The notes: generated from the letters alone by a model not told the origin. A stretch of 64,000 nt of DNA from Adiantum capillus-veneris (GCA_014529385.2 CM043962.1:88377180-88441179); one strand, 5' to 3'; positions 47,933 to 59,752 are shown, numbered from the stretch's first letter. Program-made: numbers and translations.

Positions 47933-48779
47933 ATATGTTTTCAGTTGAAGAATGGTGCCTTGTAGATAGGTTCAGGGCTGACAAGCAGAATGGCAGGGCT
48001 GACATTCGTGCAATATGGAATTGGGTGTTGTCTCCTCTAGTGCTCGCGTTTCCTCTATAGTATAGACTGTGTAAAAGAATCCCACTGATATGGCCTAGGC
48101 CACCACCTCCGTTGAGCGTCCAGTGTAGGGTTATCATTTTGGACCTTAATGGCTTACTGCTCAAGAAATTTGATGAAAAATATGATGAAGAATTGCCCTA
48201 CTGGCCAGAAATGCGGTATGTTGTTGAAGGGGATACACAATTTTGGGTAAGGCCCGATGCAAAAGTGTTTCTGAATTTTTGTTTCAGATGGTTCGAAGTG
48301 TGGATATGGAGTTGCTACGAGTTTGAGAAGCTCCAACGCGGTTCCCAGACCACCACAAAAGATTCAATAGAGTGGTAAGTCAGGCGCAGTGCACAAGGGC
48401 CCCTTTTAAATTGGGCACGACAGATAAACCGGTGTTCCACAAGAATCTCAAAAATTTTCCTGACCTACCACCTAACACACTTATCTTTGATGATTCTGGA
48501 TATAAGCTAATGTTTAATCGTTTGGGGTCATTTCTTGTTTTTCCCAAGATATAAAAGCAGTCTAAAGAAGTGCACACCTCTTTTCTGTCAACCACTGTCA
48601 TAAACTGGCTGGCACACTGGTTGATCTCTAAGGACAGAATTGAGTATACAAAGAGGACTGTAATTTGTGAAGACGGACAACCTGACGACACATATGTGCG
48701 TCGTTTTTATTGGAAATGGTGGATTGACTTTTTCCAGAAGAAAGGAACAGATTTTTTTAATAAAACAAAAGCTTCATAA
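47933..48779 (+). CDS. FCP1/NIF-type HAD phosphatase-like protein (DLNGLL variant)
   Basis: A lead exon (47,936-48,058, FSVEEWCLVDRF) is followed after a probable AG at 48,060 by WPRPPPPLSVQCRVIILDLNGLLLKK. DLNGLL (48,142-48,159) takes the place of the D-x-D-x-T catalytic loop of FCP1/SCP phosphatases: the first Asp, the nucleophile, is kept and the second is Asn, as in a plant subgroup of this family. VRPDAKVFLNFCFRWFEVWIWS matches the RPG..EFL......EV.IWT block, CTRAPFKLGTTDKPVFHKNLKNF the K-containing block, and NTLIFDDSGYK (48,474-48,506) the DD-S motif. The frame changes near 48,374 (GTGGTAAGTCAG) by two bases, which may be a cryptic intron, an assembly error or decay. A TAA/TAT break also occurs at 48,552. 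It may be one transcription unit with the gene just upstream. Confidence 0.65.
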
Positions 48780-48968
48780 AGTCTGTGAAGTGGGCGACTT
48801 TTGTCGATGTATTTTTTTGTCGATGGATGTAAATGGAGAATTACTCAGCCTTCTTGTCAATCAATGTAACAGAATTCATGTATAATACATTTACAAGCAA
48901 GTTGCACGGAAATACGTTGTATTCTATATTTGAAGTATCTTGCAAATAAAAGGAGAGAGGGAGAGGGA

Positions 48969-48971
<3 letters not shown>

Positions 48972-49065
<94 letters not shown>

Positions 49066-49135
49066 TGATATCGGTATGATACTGAGAAGTGACTGGTATG
49101 ATACCGGTATGATACTGAGAAGTGACTGAGAAGTG

Positions 49136-49230
<95 letters not shown>
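48972..49230. repeat. Two long (GA)n blocks with a shared spacer
   Basis: (GA)n at 48,972-49,064 and 49,139-49,230. The spacers TGATACCGGTATGATACTGAG (49,098, abbreviated) and AGAAGTGACTG recur at 49,083, 49,120 and 49,237-49,262, so the GA blocks are part of a larger tandem unit of about 150 bp. It separates the convergent genes. Confidence 0.93.
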
Positions 49231-49233
<3 letters not shown>

Positions 49234-51699
49234 GTATGATACCGGTATGATACTGAGAAGTGACTGGTTTCAAACACAATTCAGTTTATGATTAAAGGCA
49301 GAGTCAGAGAAAGGGATTTTGCCATCATGTTTGTACTATTATTGTACTTATACTGTAATCTCCAACTTGTATGATACCAGTACAAAACCATTAAATTGCC
49401 GCCTTTATAGACCAATTTATTTAAAACGTAAGGACATGTAGTGATTCAAAGGGATAAACAAAGACATTTTTATATTTTAAAAAGGAAGTTTGGACAAAAA
49501 AATTAAACAAACTGATTGCTACAGCTCAAAAGGCATACTATTGTAGATAGACTCACTGACATCAAGTGATATTGTATATAGTTTTGAGTTGCTGGGATGG
49601 GGTATCATGGGGAATTCGATTGCCCGAACAAGATGTGAATATATGAACACCTCTGGCTTTTTGTCCAAAAGCTTGTAGGTCTGCTCATTTATCATACAAT
49701 AGTAAAACCCTTTGATATCATAGGATCCTCGCCCAATGATATTGCTCCAGTCATCTTCAGCGTCTGAATGAAACTCCTCAATAGCTGCAGTGCATTTCAC
49801 TATATAGAAATCCACTTTTTCTTCATTGTCATTTGGTGCAGGAACAGCAAAATTATCACCAACAATAAGAGCTTGACTGAGGGTGTCATAGTGTCCTTCA
49901 TACGCTGCATCCTCATTTATTTCGTCGTCATCGTCTTCCCCTTCTTCTATAGGCTCCAAAATAAGGTATGTCCAGAAAGGAACGTGTAACTTGCTCACAC
50001 ATCTCCTCCACTTTTCCTGTTTACATGCACTACAGAAACAAGACAGTGAACGTGTTCTTAAAGCAGTTGTATCATGCTCTGAATATGCAGAAACAGAGTG
50101 CATTGAGCGGGTATTTTTTACAGCCTTCACATCCCAATTTTTTCCCCTTTCGACATCCCCCAATTCAATCACCCAAAAAATCTTGCTTACATAACGGGAG
50201 GATGCATAGGTGGCTGTAGCACCATCTGACAAGGTCCATCTCAATAATGCCACAACATCTGTAGCACAGTCTATCCATGGGCAGTTTGGCTGCAATTGGT
50301 ATTGAGTTAAAGACCTTTTTATCATTACTCCTGCACCGTCGTGTTCTCCCTTACCATGGCCGGATCCAAAAAAGTTCCAAGACATTTTCCATCCCGTAAA
50401 AACATTGTATCTACATTTTATTCAATTGATAGAAGAAGATTAATATACTCTTGGCACGATAAAATTACCAAAAAAACACGTATTATAATATTACTGGTGT
50501 TAGACAAGCATTTTATTACAACTTTAATGCCAATATTATAGGTCTCTATATTAAAACCACCTTCAGATAATGTTTGTAAGAACATGGTATACCTGGCAAG
50601 GAAATAGAATGATCTTCTTGCTTTGAATTGTGAAGCTGCTCCAACATACCATACCCAATGACGCCTTATGTTTAGACCAAATTGCTTTAGCCATTCTGCA
50701 TGTTTCAGAAAACAGTGTTGAACAAAATGTGTGTCATGTTGCTTGTCATATGAAATGAAGAAGTGAATTGTCTTGTGGATGTCACCAGCATAATATAAAA
50801 ATCATAAATAATTGAAGGCTTAATACAAAAGAAATAATACTGATCTAGGGTGATGTCGTTACCTACAATTCGGAAATATGTTATGTTCACAAAAATAGTA
50901 ACTTGATTTGAATACCAGTGCATGGACTGAATCTCATTTTGTTCTTTGAAACTGTAATTTCCAGCAAAGTCAACAACTGACACAACAACATCTTCTGGAA
51001 AGCTTTGTATACATTCCTTATATTGTTCTGCTTGCCATCTCTACACAAAATTATGCATTATGTATTTCTTAAGATGGTCTTTGAACATGACTGAGAGATC
51101 TTGGCATGATATTTCCTTATGCGACAAGACTTTCCTTTTCTTCTTCTAACTGTCACGCGCAGTTCCTACTTCTAGGTCCTCAAAAATCTTCACCACAATC
51201 TTTTTAGCAATAAATGCAACCTCTGCAGCACAAAAATCTAACTTATCCGGGCCACACCTTTTACATTGACCACTCAAGCAGGCAAGGGCATGGAAGGTGG
51301 ACGTATCTGATTTTGGACACAGTATAGAGTCCAATAAGGCTGTTACACTCTTAATAGGTTTTTTTGGTGCCTTGCATCCACCATTGTCTTTGCATATGTT
51401 GCATTGACATTGGCAAGCTTTTCCATGCAGACGGAATACAAAACTTTGCATGTGATTTATGGCATCCTTTAGGAAGGACATTTGAACATGTGAAATGTAC
51501 CAGCAAGTATATCGGTCTCTCAATTTCCACACAAAACATGGCTTCATGTACTCAAACGCACGCTGCCTTATTACAATTTCAGGGTATTGTTCTTTGAAGT
51601 TGAGAAAGAGCTCCACCTACAATGAAAAACATATATGGTTAAAGAACATTGAAGAAAAATGCAGGTTTTTATTATCTTTGAAGAAAACTGTTACATTAC

Positions 51700-52890
51700 T
51701 ATAAACTAGTATTTTTATTTCAAACCAGTATGTTTTTTCACTTAATTGGTTAGGCAAACCAGTACATATGAACACATGTCCTTGGTACGTACTAGTGGTA
51801 TATAAGTGTCAACCAGTTCAAATGTTCTTACTGCTTTAAACCAATCTTTTCATTTAAAATGGTATGTTATTTACCTAACCAGTACATGTGAGCACTTAAC
51901 CACGATGTATACTAGTAAGAAATAAGTGTTAAAAAAATGAACACATGTCCTTGGTACGTACCATTGGTATATAAGTGTCAACCAGTTCAAATGTTCTTAC
52001 TGCTGATATAAACCAGTCTTTTCATTTCAAACCAGTACATATGAACACATGTCCTTGGTACGTACCAATGGTATATAAGTGTCAACCGGTTCAAATGTTC
52101 TTACTACTGATGTAAACCAGTCTTTTCATTTAAAACCGGCATGTTATTTACCTAAACAGTACATGTGAGCACTTAACCCACGATGTATACCAGTGAGAAA
52201 TAAGTGTTAAACAAATTTACTGGATATGTAAACCAGTATTTTTCTTTCAAACCGATATGTTTTTTACCTATCTGATATGACAAACAGTACATGTGAACAC
52301 TCGACTAGTACATGTGAACACTTAACCACGATGTATACCAGTGAGAAATAAGTGTTAAAAGTTTTTCACTGGTTATGTAAACCAATTTTTTACCTAACTG
52401 GTATGACAAACAGTACATGTGAACACTCGACCAAGATGTTTATTGGCATAAAATGTGTAAACGGTTTTAAATCTATTTGATAGTTATGTAAACCGGTATT
52501 GTAATATCAAACTGCTATTAGTTTTTAGATAACTGGTTATGTTAAGTAGTATGTCTACTATATACCACATATACACTTGACCGAGCTGTAAACTACTGTG
52601 AAAATGTGTTAATCAGTTGAAATTAATTTACTCATTATATAACCGGTCTTTTCATTTCAAACCGGTATTATTAAGTGCATAATTGGTCAGGTTAACTAGT
52701 ACATCTTTCACATACCACATATATACACTTGACCAAGTTCTATACTAGTGGGAAAAAAGTGTTAACCAGCTAAAATTAATCTACTGGCTATGTAAACCAA
52801 TTTTTTCATTTAAAATCGGTATTAGTTATTACATAACTAGTTAGGTTAACCAGTACATCTTTCACATACCATATCAAGAGTTGTTTAAGA
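51700..52890. repeat. Intronic tandem repeats with AACCAGT/AACCGGT core
   Basis: Recurring blocks include AACCAGTACATGTGAACACTTAACC, GATGTATACCAGTGAGAAATAAGTGTT and GTACGTACC.TGGTATATAAGTGTCAACC (all abbreviated variants), in at least nine degenerate copies of roughly 100-190 bp. The AACC(A/G)GT motif appears dozens of times. It lies wholly in intron 1 of the minus-strand gene. Confidence 0.85.
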
Positions 52891-52971
52891 TGCTTATACT
52901 AGTCATGGAAACCCATATCCGATATTTATCTACTTTTAACTAGGACCGAATACATATTCAATATTTCCATT

Positions 52972-53508
52972 CATAGTTTTTTCATGTGGCAACCATACTG
53001 CATACGCATACAAGTATGAAAGTATGGTTCAAGTATGGTAAAACTACAACCATACTTTCATACTTGACCTCAGCCACGTGTGTATTAGTAAATGCAAACT
53101 GCATTTGCTCAGCCCTTCTGATCTGTTGCATCGATTTCCACATTGTAGATGTTCATGACCCATTGCATACAGAGAACCTAGTGCAAACCTATAAATTGTA
53201 TTCATTCAGCCAGTTGCGTACAGAGAACCTGGCACAAGCCTGCAAATTGAATTCGCTACTAGTGCTGACTCGGAGCTGTCAATATTGTGGAGCAACTACC
53301 ATGTGGAAGAGATGAGGCAAGGCTGCGAAGCAAGGAAGGGCATACTATGAACGCTATCTGGGCAGGAGCAGACTCGCAAAGTACAATCGCTAGGAAATTA
53401 GGGTTTTTTTTATTTTAGTCCCGTTTGTTTATACATATCATATGCGTGTGAAAGTATGCATCTGCAAACGTATGTTTCAGCAAACATACGCTTATGATAA
53501 AAACTATG
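52972..53508. mobile_element. hAT-type MITE (537 bp) with 8-bp target duplication
   Basis: Ends are CATAGTTTTTTCATG and, on the other strand, CATAGTTTTTATCAT, giving terminal inverted repeats of about 14 bp. TTTCCATT occurs on both sides (52,964-52,971 and 53,509-53,516), a perfect 8-bp duplication typical of hAT insertion. A perfect 19-bp inverted repeat (53,011-53,029 and 53,048-53,066, 18-nt loop) lies near the left end. No transposase is encoded, so it is non-autonomous. The 109-codon frame at 52,986 has no support. Confidence 0.82.
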
Positions 53509-54556
53509 TTTCCATTTATATTCTCCTTATTTCCATTTATAACTTCCTTCATATCCGATTTCATATCTACTCTTATCAACCCAATTATAGTGAATATAGG
53601 TCATGAATGCAAATATTAGAAAACGAAAATGGATATAGTGAAGCAAGTTATTACCTGAGATTGTTCAAGAAGATGCACAAGATGCTTGACATATGAATTT
53701 CTTCCAATACGCTTTCTGCACACATCCTTCTTATTGGGTGAAACACAAGTGTTAGAAATCCAAAAAGAGAATATCAACTCTTTCTCATCAGGTGTTATGA
53801 AACCACGATCTATGGGCTGTCAAGCACACAAAGAGATTGGCAAATTGCCATCACTTGCTGCCCTCGACCGATTCTTTGTAGGTATGAAGTTCCTCTTATG
53901 CAAATTTAGCAATTTAGATGCACCTCAAACAAGTGTAAGCATTGCCAGTTTTGTTGTGGTTCGTGATTACACGTCTATGAGCCCTAATTGCAGATTTGAG
54001 TGCTTAAATTGTTGTTTTTTAGTTGTTTTGACCATAGGAGGGTGTTCTTAGACCATAGAGCGACATTTTTGGATAGTTCTGTTGCAATTTTTAGGACCTT
54101 TTTCATGATGGATCGTGATTTTGGTACCTTGTCGGATTGCAGCCAGACTTGGTAGGATAGTGCTCCTAGGTGTCCTAGACCTCCTCCTAAATTTTTGTTG
54201 CATTCCGAGTCCGTTCAAGTGCCAAAATGGCCTGATGACCTAGAGCTATGAGAAAGGACATAGGCAAATTTCCCTGATCATTGAGTGTTGGTTTGATTGT
54301 TGAGTTGGTATGTTTTCTTGTTAAGGTTTACTTCTTAAGATTGAAAATCTCAAAGAGTTTCCTTGCAGGTCCAATAAATGGTAGGTTTAGGGAGGTGGGA
54401 AGGATTGGCATGAAGTTGGCAAGCTTTAGAAATTGGATTGCTAATACATTTGGAGGGTAGCATTTTTCTAGTGGTTGGTGTGAAGGGAATTTTGAGCACA
54501 GTGCGTGGATTTTTTGTTATTTTGTGCGAGGGTAGGAGGAGTGAGAATCAATTGAG

Positions 54557-55930
54557 TTAAGAGACTTTGTTAAAAACTTCTAGAAGAAATCTAGCCGGGT
54601 AGCCTTTAGTCCAAAGACATAAGTAGAAAAGGTTGTGGAGGTAGAGGTATCCCTTCAAGGTTGATTCCGGAATAATATACCTTTTGAGCTTTGAGATGAT
54701 GAAGGAAACCTTTTGATGGGTAGGGTGCCATGCGATCCAAGGGATGTAGTTGTAGGCATTCAAAGGTTTCTAATAGCAGTGGGAGTCCAAGAGGCTAGAT
54801 GAGGTGAAGCAGGCACCTTTAAAGAACTTGATGTCAAGGATAATGGCACGGGTATGGGAGATGGTACTAGAATTCTTAATTTACTCTTGAAGAGGTTCAT
54901 CGTAAGAGTTTAAGATATGGGTAAGAATATTGTGGGATCCCATCCATAACCCAAAAGCATCATCAACATAACGCTTAAAATAAAGGAGGTTAGGGTTGAG
55001 TAAGAGGGGGCAGGAGGTTTCTAAGTGACAGAGAAAGAGACAAGCATATACCACGGCAAAGTTTGAGCCCATGGAAATGCCTTTGGTTTGTGTTCAAAAT
55101 TTGCCTTTAAAGGTGATGTAATGATGAGATAAGATAGGGGAGGCAAGAGAGAGAGGACAAAATGGGAGTTGGAGGGTCAAAAAAGTTAGAGATGGGAGAT
55201 TTGAGAGCGGTGAGGCCTTGAATAATCGGGATGCTAGGGTATAGGGCTTCTACATCAAAAGTAAAAAGGAGTGTGTTAGGTGGAAGGGGAAGTTTGTCCA
55301 AGTCTTGGATTAGGGTGAGGGAGATTTGTAGGTGTTGCTTTTGGCAAAGGAGGATTGGATAGAGATCCAAATCGAGCCAAATAGAGGCTTTCTCAAAGAG
55401 TTAAACTTTATAGGAACATATAGATTTAGAGACGATGGATGGTTTATGAAGTTTAGGAATGAAATAGATAGGACAAGGTTTAGGTGGTTTGTTAGGGATG
55501 AAATATATAGGACAAGGTTTAGGAGGATTGGATAGAGCTCCAAATGGAGCCAAATAGAGGCTTTCTCAAAGAGGTAACCTTTATAGGAACATATAGGTCG
55601 AGAGACGACGGATGGTTTATGAAGTTTAGGGATGAAATAGATAGGACAAGGTTTAGGGGGGAGAGGATAAAGTTGCATTCAATAGAGGGGAGACCGGAGT
55701 AGCAGAGTGTGACAAAGGAAAGAAGGGAAGCTAAGAAGGAAAAAGGAATGTTAAGGCAAGGCTCATAGGTGGAGCGGTCATTGAGATGTGAGAGGGTATC
55801 TTTCTTATACCAATCTCATGATAGGATAACTACACCAAGGTTTTTGTTGGCAGGTTTTATGATTATTGAAGGATCCACGGAGAGGCTAGATAAAGCCTCA
55901 ATGACAAAACAGGGTTACTTTGAAAAGGGG
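54557..55930 (-). pseudogene. Penelope-like element reverse transcriptase
   Basis: On the minus strand, blocks in order are DPSIIIKPANKNLGVVIL (55,880-55,822; the KPADK.LG motif that opens PLE reverse transcriptases), YEPCLN, IYFIPKLHKP...SRPI (55,639-55,580), LLFTFDVEALYPSIPI (55,275-55,224, motif A), FKRYVDDAFGLWMG (54,976-54,935, the YxDD motif) and the thumb-like YIPWIAWHPTHQKVSFI...LKRYI...KGYPARFLLEVF (54,763-54,560). The order and the FDV(E/S)LYP.IP and R(Y/F)(V/I)DD patterns distinguish PLEs from LTR and L1-type RTs. No GIY-YIG endonuclease is seen downstream. Several frameshifts and a 173-bp internal tandem duplication (55,351-55,696) show decay. Confidence 0.8.
55351..55696. repeat. 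173-bp tandem duplication inside the PLE RT
   Basis: AGGATTGGATAGAG begins at 55,351 and 55,524, and each is followed by CCAAATAGAGGCTTTCTCAAAG and a GACGATGGATGG-type block. The copies differ slightly, so the event is not recent. It duplicates the IPKLHKP region. Confidence 0.88.
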
Positions 55931-56182
55931 AAATTTCAAGCATTCAAAATGAGGTTAAAGTTATGCCGGTGAGGAAAAAATTTCGTTCAGGTTGGGATTT
56001 AAAAGAGGTGGTTTCCAAAGGGGGTTGGTTTCCTTAAAAGGAGAGGGGGAGGAAGGTTTAAGGTCTTTGAAAAAGAACTTAAGGTTGAGATTTCTTGATA
56101 AATGTAGTTTGAGGTCAGGAGTAAGAGAGGGGAAGGGTTTAGAGGGGGAGGGATGTATTTTAAGTCTAAGGCCAAGCATCGC

Positions 56183-56303
<121 letters not shown>

Positions 56304-56758
56304 GTGCCAAATTGTGCATTTTAAAGTTAGAGATATTGTGCTCCAATGTTGAGACTTGGTATTTGCCAAAGAGCAAGAGTTTGTAGCCTTGTGGATTAGT
56401 GAGTGGAAGCCACAACCTTCTTCTTTTTCTTCCTTCATGAAGTGGGGGCTCGGGAGTGGCTTTTGAAATCCATATATTTGGGAGGAGGGGGGTTTGGAGA
56501 AGTAGAGGTGTACCCAAGTGTATGGGTGGCTAAACCCTAATCCCTCCTCCCTTTGTCTTTTCCCGAGTGGTTTTCCTTGTGCTAGGTGGTAACATTACAG
56601 GAGTGATCCTTATTGTGTGGGTGCGGGTAAGGGTGGTTGATGATTTTTTGTGGTGGAAATGAAGAGGAGGAACCAAGGGAGATGGTTGTAGGATTGAGGG
56701 TTTTAAGAGGGTACAAAGGATAGGCGGGGGTGTTGGAGGAAGGAGAAAATTTAGGTTT

Positions 56759-57899
56759 TTAAGATAAAGGGAAAGGTTTTTCAAGGGCAAATTTGGAGGA
56801 TGGTTGAAGAGTCCATTTATTGGAGGTTACGTAGGAGGGTTGGTGATGGGGGTGGCGGTGTTTAAAGTGGGGGACGGGGGTGGCGGTGTTACTTTCTATG
56901 ACAACTTGATCTACAAGTTCTTTGATGGTTTTCTCCTTGGGGAGTGAGAGCAATTCTTCTTCAATGTTGTTAATGGCCTTCTTGCGGGCAAGTTTAGCTA
57001 CATCCTCTTTTGTGTTGGCAAGGTTTGCATTTATTACATGGGTTTGAATATCCAAAAGGAAGCTTTGGAGGGATGAGGTTTTCCATTGTTGTAGCTTGAG
57101 GCCCCAAGAATGCTTGGAGACTAAGGGAATAGAGACTTGGAGGAGCTTAAGAAGGAGATCGTTGAGCCGTTCTTCTACTAGAGCATGATAGTCGTCAAGG
57201 TAGGTTTGTAGATTATTTATGAGGATGGTTTGTGCTTGTACAAGTGCTTTTGTACAATCTAGTTGATATCTTATGGTAAGTGAGGTAAACTAAGCTTTGA
57301 GAAGGGCTTGATCTTGCGTATCCTCTAGGGATAGTTTGGGTGGCTTCATACATAAGCTATTGGGTGCTCTTTGATTACTAAGTAGATCTTTGAGGTGGTT
57401 AAGGAAGTTTTAGCTTTACCTATTTTACCATGAAGCTTCTTATACTCCACAAGAGAGTTGGAAATAATCACCTCAAAGTCCCGAGGTTGCTTGAGATGTG
57501 GAAGCAATTCTTCATTGGTATGGGGGTCGGTCGAGGGTAGGCCACCATGTTGAATGGTTGGAAGTTTGCCGTCTTGGAGTGGATTGGTCGTAGGAAAAGA
57601 AGGGGTGCTTTTTTATGGTTTAGTTTGTGGCTTCCTTTTGCGAGCACCGAAGAGAAATCAAAGGACTCCTTCGGAAGTAGCTCCAATTCTTTCCTGATGT
57701 TCTCATATGGGTTGGTTGCAGCATCCTCCTTGTTTATCAAAATTGGAGTTGGTGTGGTCGGGTGAGAAGCCAAAGTCTCCGCTCTTGCATACACGGCAGC
57801 GGAAATGAACCTGGGGAGTGAAGGGCCAGCCACCGAGGAAGGGAGATCCAAGGTGAGGTTGACTTGCCGTTGTGGTGGAACCGGGATGTTGGTATTCAT
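56759..57899 (-). pseudogene. PLE upstream ORF region
   Basis: Two open stretches precede the RT on the same strand. 57,899-57,468 (143 codons) is rich in Pro, Ser and Thr (LTLDLPSSVAGPSLPRFI, ENIRKELELLPKESFDFSSV). 57,055-56,759 (98 codons) has a helical, charged start (HVINANLANTKEDVAKLARKKAINNIEEE...LLSLPKEKTIKELVD; two blocks). Between them a helical stretch (QALLKA, LVEERLNDLLLKLL) can be read with a frame change. A separate coiled-coil ORF1 is reported in some endonuclease-lacking PLEs, so this may be its counterpart; sequence alone does not prove that. Confidence 0.45.
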
Positions 57900-57939
57900 T
57901 GCAATAGAGAGGGTAACCCAAAGTTAGTAGGGTATTGGT

Positions 57940-59330
57940 CTAAAGACAAGGCATTCGAATGTGGAGGTCTCGGGGATCGGTGGGTGAGGGTGAAAAAAAT
58001 GATATGCGCACCGATTTTGCATGATTGTGCCAGGGGCTAGGTGCCAAGGTCAAGAACAATTGCAAAATTGGGGAGCGTGAGTAGGGCTTATAGTGTAGGT
58101 GTTTGTGTGTGCTAGGGCATAGGTAAGGAGGTAGAGCAGAAGGTGGGGGGGTTTCTCTTTGTTGGTAGGGGTGGTGAGGTTTAATAAGGCTTGAAGCCGC
58201 TAGCTTAAAACCTTGAAATAGAAGCGTTAAAGAAAGCGGTGTTGTGCATCCGGTCCGTGAGGGGGAGAGAGCGTGCACTAGGTGATTGCTATAGGTGCAG
58301 CGAGCATAGTAGGGGGAACTCACAGTGGGGGTAAGGTGGGAGATTGTAAGTGTTGAGACTGTATGATGCAGGTTAAGCTTATACAGAGGAGATGCATCGG
58401 GGCTTGTGTGGTGCTGATGCTGAACCGCAGTAAGACTGTAAGGCAAACAAGTTGGGGTTATCGTAGCATAAGCCGCAGGTGGATATAAGCACAATGCTAT
58501 AGCTATGGAAGCCATAGCCAATGTCGAGCTGCGACTGTGAAGTGTGCTAGGGTAGCAGGAGAAGATACCTGGGTAGTTTGTGCTAGGTAAGGTAAAGGGA
58601 GAATTCCATCGTGCTGCAGGCAGCGGGACGCTTGACGTCTTGGGAGAAGGGTGGAAAAAAGTAAAGAGGCATTGTTATCCGAGTTATGAGCCAAAAAAAA
58701 GAAACTTGGTTTAAAAAGAAGAGAAAGTCACGCATTAAGGGTGTGGGCGTTTACGAGTGTAGCAATGCAAATCCATAAGGGGTGAGAGTGGGAAAGAGAG
58801 GTGGGGTCGTGCGGCGCTTATGATGTTCAAAAATCAACCTTTTTCAAAAGATAACAAATACTCAAGTGTGTGAAACGACTCCATAAGATAAACAAAAAAT
58901 GATGGGTGTCAAAAGAAGCAATTAATAATAGGGGGAGTACCACCAAACGTGTTTCGCTCTTAAGACCTCATTAGTGGTGGTGTTAGTAAAATGTGTATGT
59001 AAGGGAGGAGGAGGAGGTAGGGGTTTACAAAGGGTGCTTGGTTAATATTTTTTGAGGGCTAACAAGATTTTTGAAAAGAATGGAATTTAAGACTTAGTAC
59101 CGGGGTATAGGGAGAGGAGTTAAGATGAGTTAAGGTGAGTTAGGTGTAGGTCAAAAGCCAAGGTACCAAAGTACAAATTTGAGAGTAGAATTTTTTGGAA
59201 ATGAGAGGGTGGGGTAGAAATGTGAAACCAATTCAATAGGCCAAAGGGCTTGGGGTGGTGTGGAAGGCATAAAGAGAAAGCTTGTGAGGTGAAAAAGTTG
59301 TATCAAGGGGGTTGTAAGATATGTACGAGA
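57940..59330. other. G-rich stretch without recognisable gene
   Basis: One long minus-strand frame (58,521-57,940) lacks any motif and looks compositional. It may include the 5' part of the Penelope-like element. Confidence 0.4.
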
Positions 59331-59384
59331 AGGCTTTAAATGTTGGGTTTGGAGGTTCGAAATTAGTTCTTAATATACACACAT

Positions 59385-59740
59385 CAAGACACTAATACAT
59401 GAAAATCAAGAGAGAAGCAAGAGGACTCACCTTCAATGCATGCATTAACCGATTTATGAAACAAGTACATGTGGCTCGAAGCTTCCACCTCGATAGCCTC
59501 CTTCTTCTCCTTCTCTGCTCTAGGTTTTCTCACAAAATGATATCTCCCTTTTAACATGACTTATAATTCACTTTAACGCCTAGCGTATTAAAAATAATTG
59601 GACAAAGTCCCAAGGCACATAGAGTAAAATAGTAGATACAAACTTGAACTTGTAGAGGGACCTTCTATCTATAGACAATGAATGAAAAATGTACGCATGG
59701 AGAAGATAAAAATGAGCGCTCATGTTGGATACTTACAACA
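59385..59740 (-). repeat. LTR of a minus-strand retrotransposon
   Basis: On the minus strand it starts TGTTGTAAGTATCC at 59,740 and matches about 6,870-7,205. The distal end is not sharply defined. The purine tract at 59,741-59,752 precedes it, so this is the 3' LTR. Confidence 0.72.
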
Positions 59741-59752
59741 TTCCCCCATTTC
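59741..59752 (-). other. Polypurine tract
   Basis: The minus strand reads AGAAATGGGGGAA directly before the LTR start TGTTG. Confidence 0.75.

Larger units (their letters stand above)
49519..53880 (-). pseudogene. Multi-exon transposase-like gene (HGKGEHDGAG family), degraded
   Basis: Exon 1 (about 53,880-53,655) reads ITPDEKELIFSFW, VSPNKKDVCRKRIGRN, HLLEQSQ and ends at CAG/GTAATA. After a 2.0-kb intron, exon 2 (51,616 to about 50,863) starts after GTAG and has FLNFKEQYPEIVIRQRAFEY, a Cys-rich part (CQCQCNICKDNGGC, CLSGQCKRCG), then VVDFAGNYSFKEQNEIQSMHW. Exon 3 (about 50,783-50,597) has HWVWYVGAASQFK. Exon 4 (about 50,400-49,519) has MSWNFFGSGHGKGEHDGAG, then an acidic tail. From memory, relatives in seedless plants and animals read DFAENY and W-S-D-G-x(3)-QFK, a two-Asp RNase H-like layout, so here the second Asp is Val. 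Two in-frame TAG codons lie in exon 2 (after ARDS and HNFV) and a TGA in exon 1. Family assignment is by recall; a transposase role is inference. Confidence 0.6.

Noticed and set aside
52986-53315. 109-codon ORF within the MITE
   Set aside because: It spans the hAT-type MITE including its foldback and lacks any transposase motif.
55400-55660. GTTTAGG motifs as telomeric repeats
   Set aside because: They occur singly in AAGGTTTAGG contexts inside the RT duplication, not as TTTAGGG arrays.
57940-58521. 193-codon minus-strand ORF
   Set aside because: Composition is Ser/Pro/Thr/His-rich low complexity from a G-rich strand; no homology recognised.
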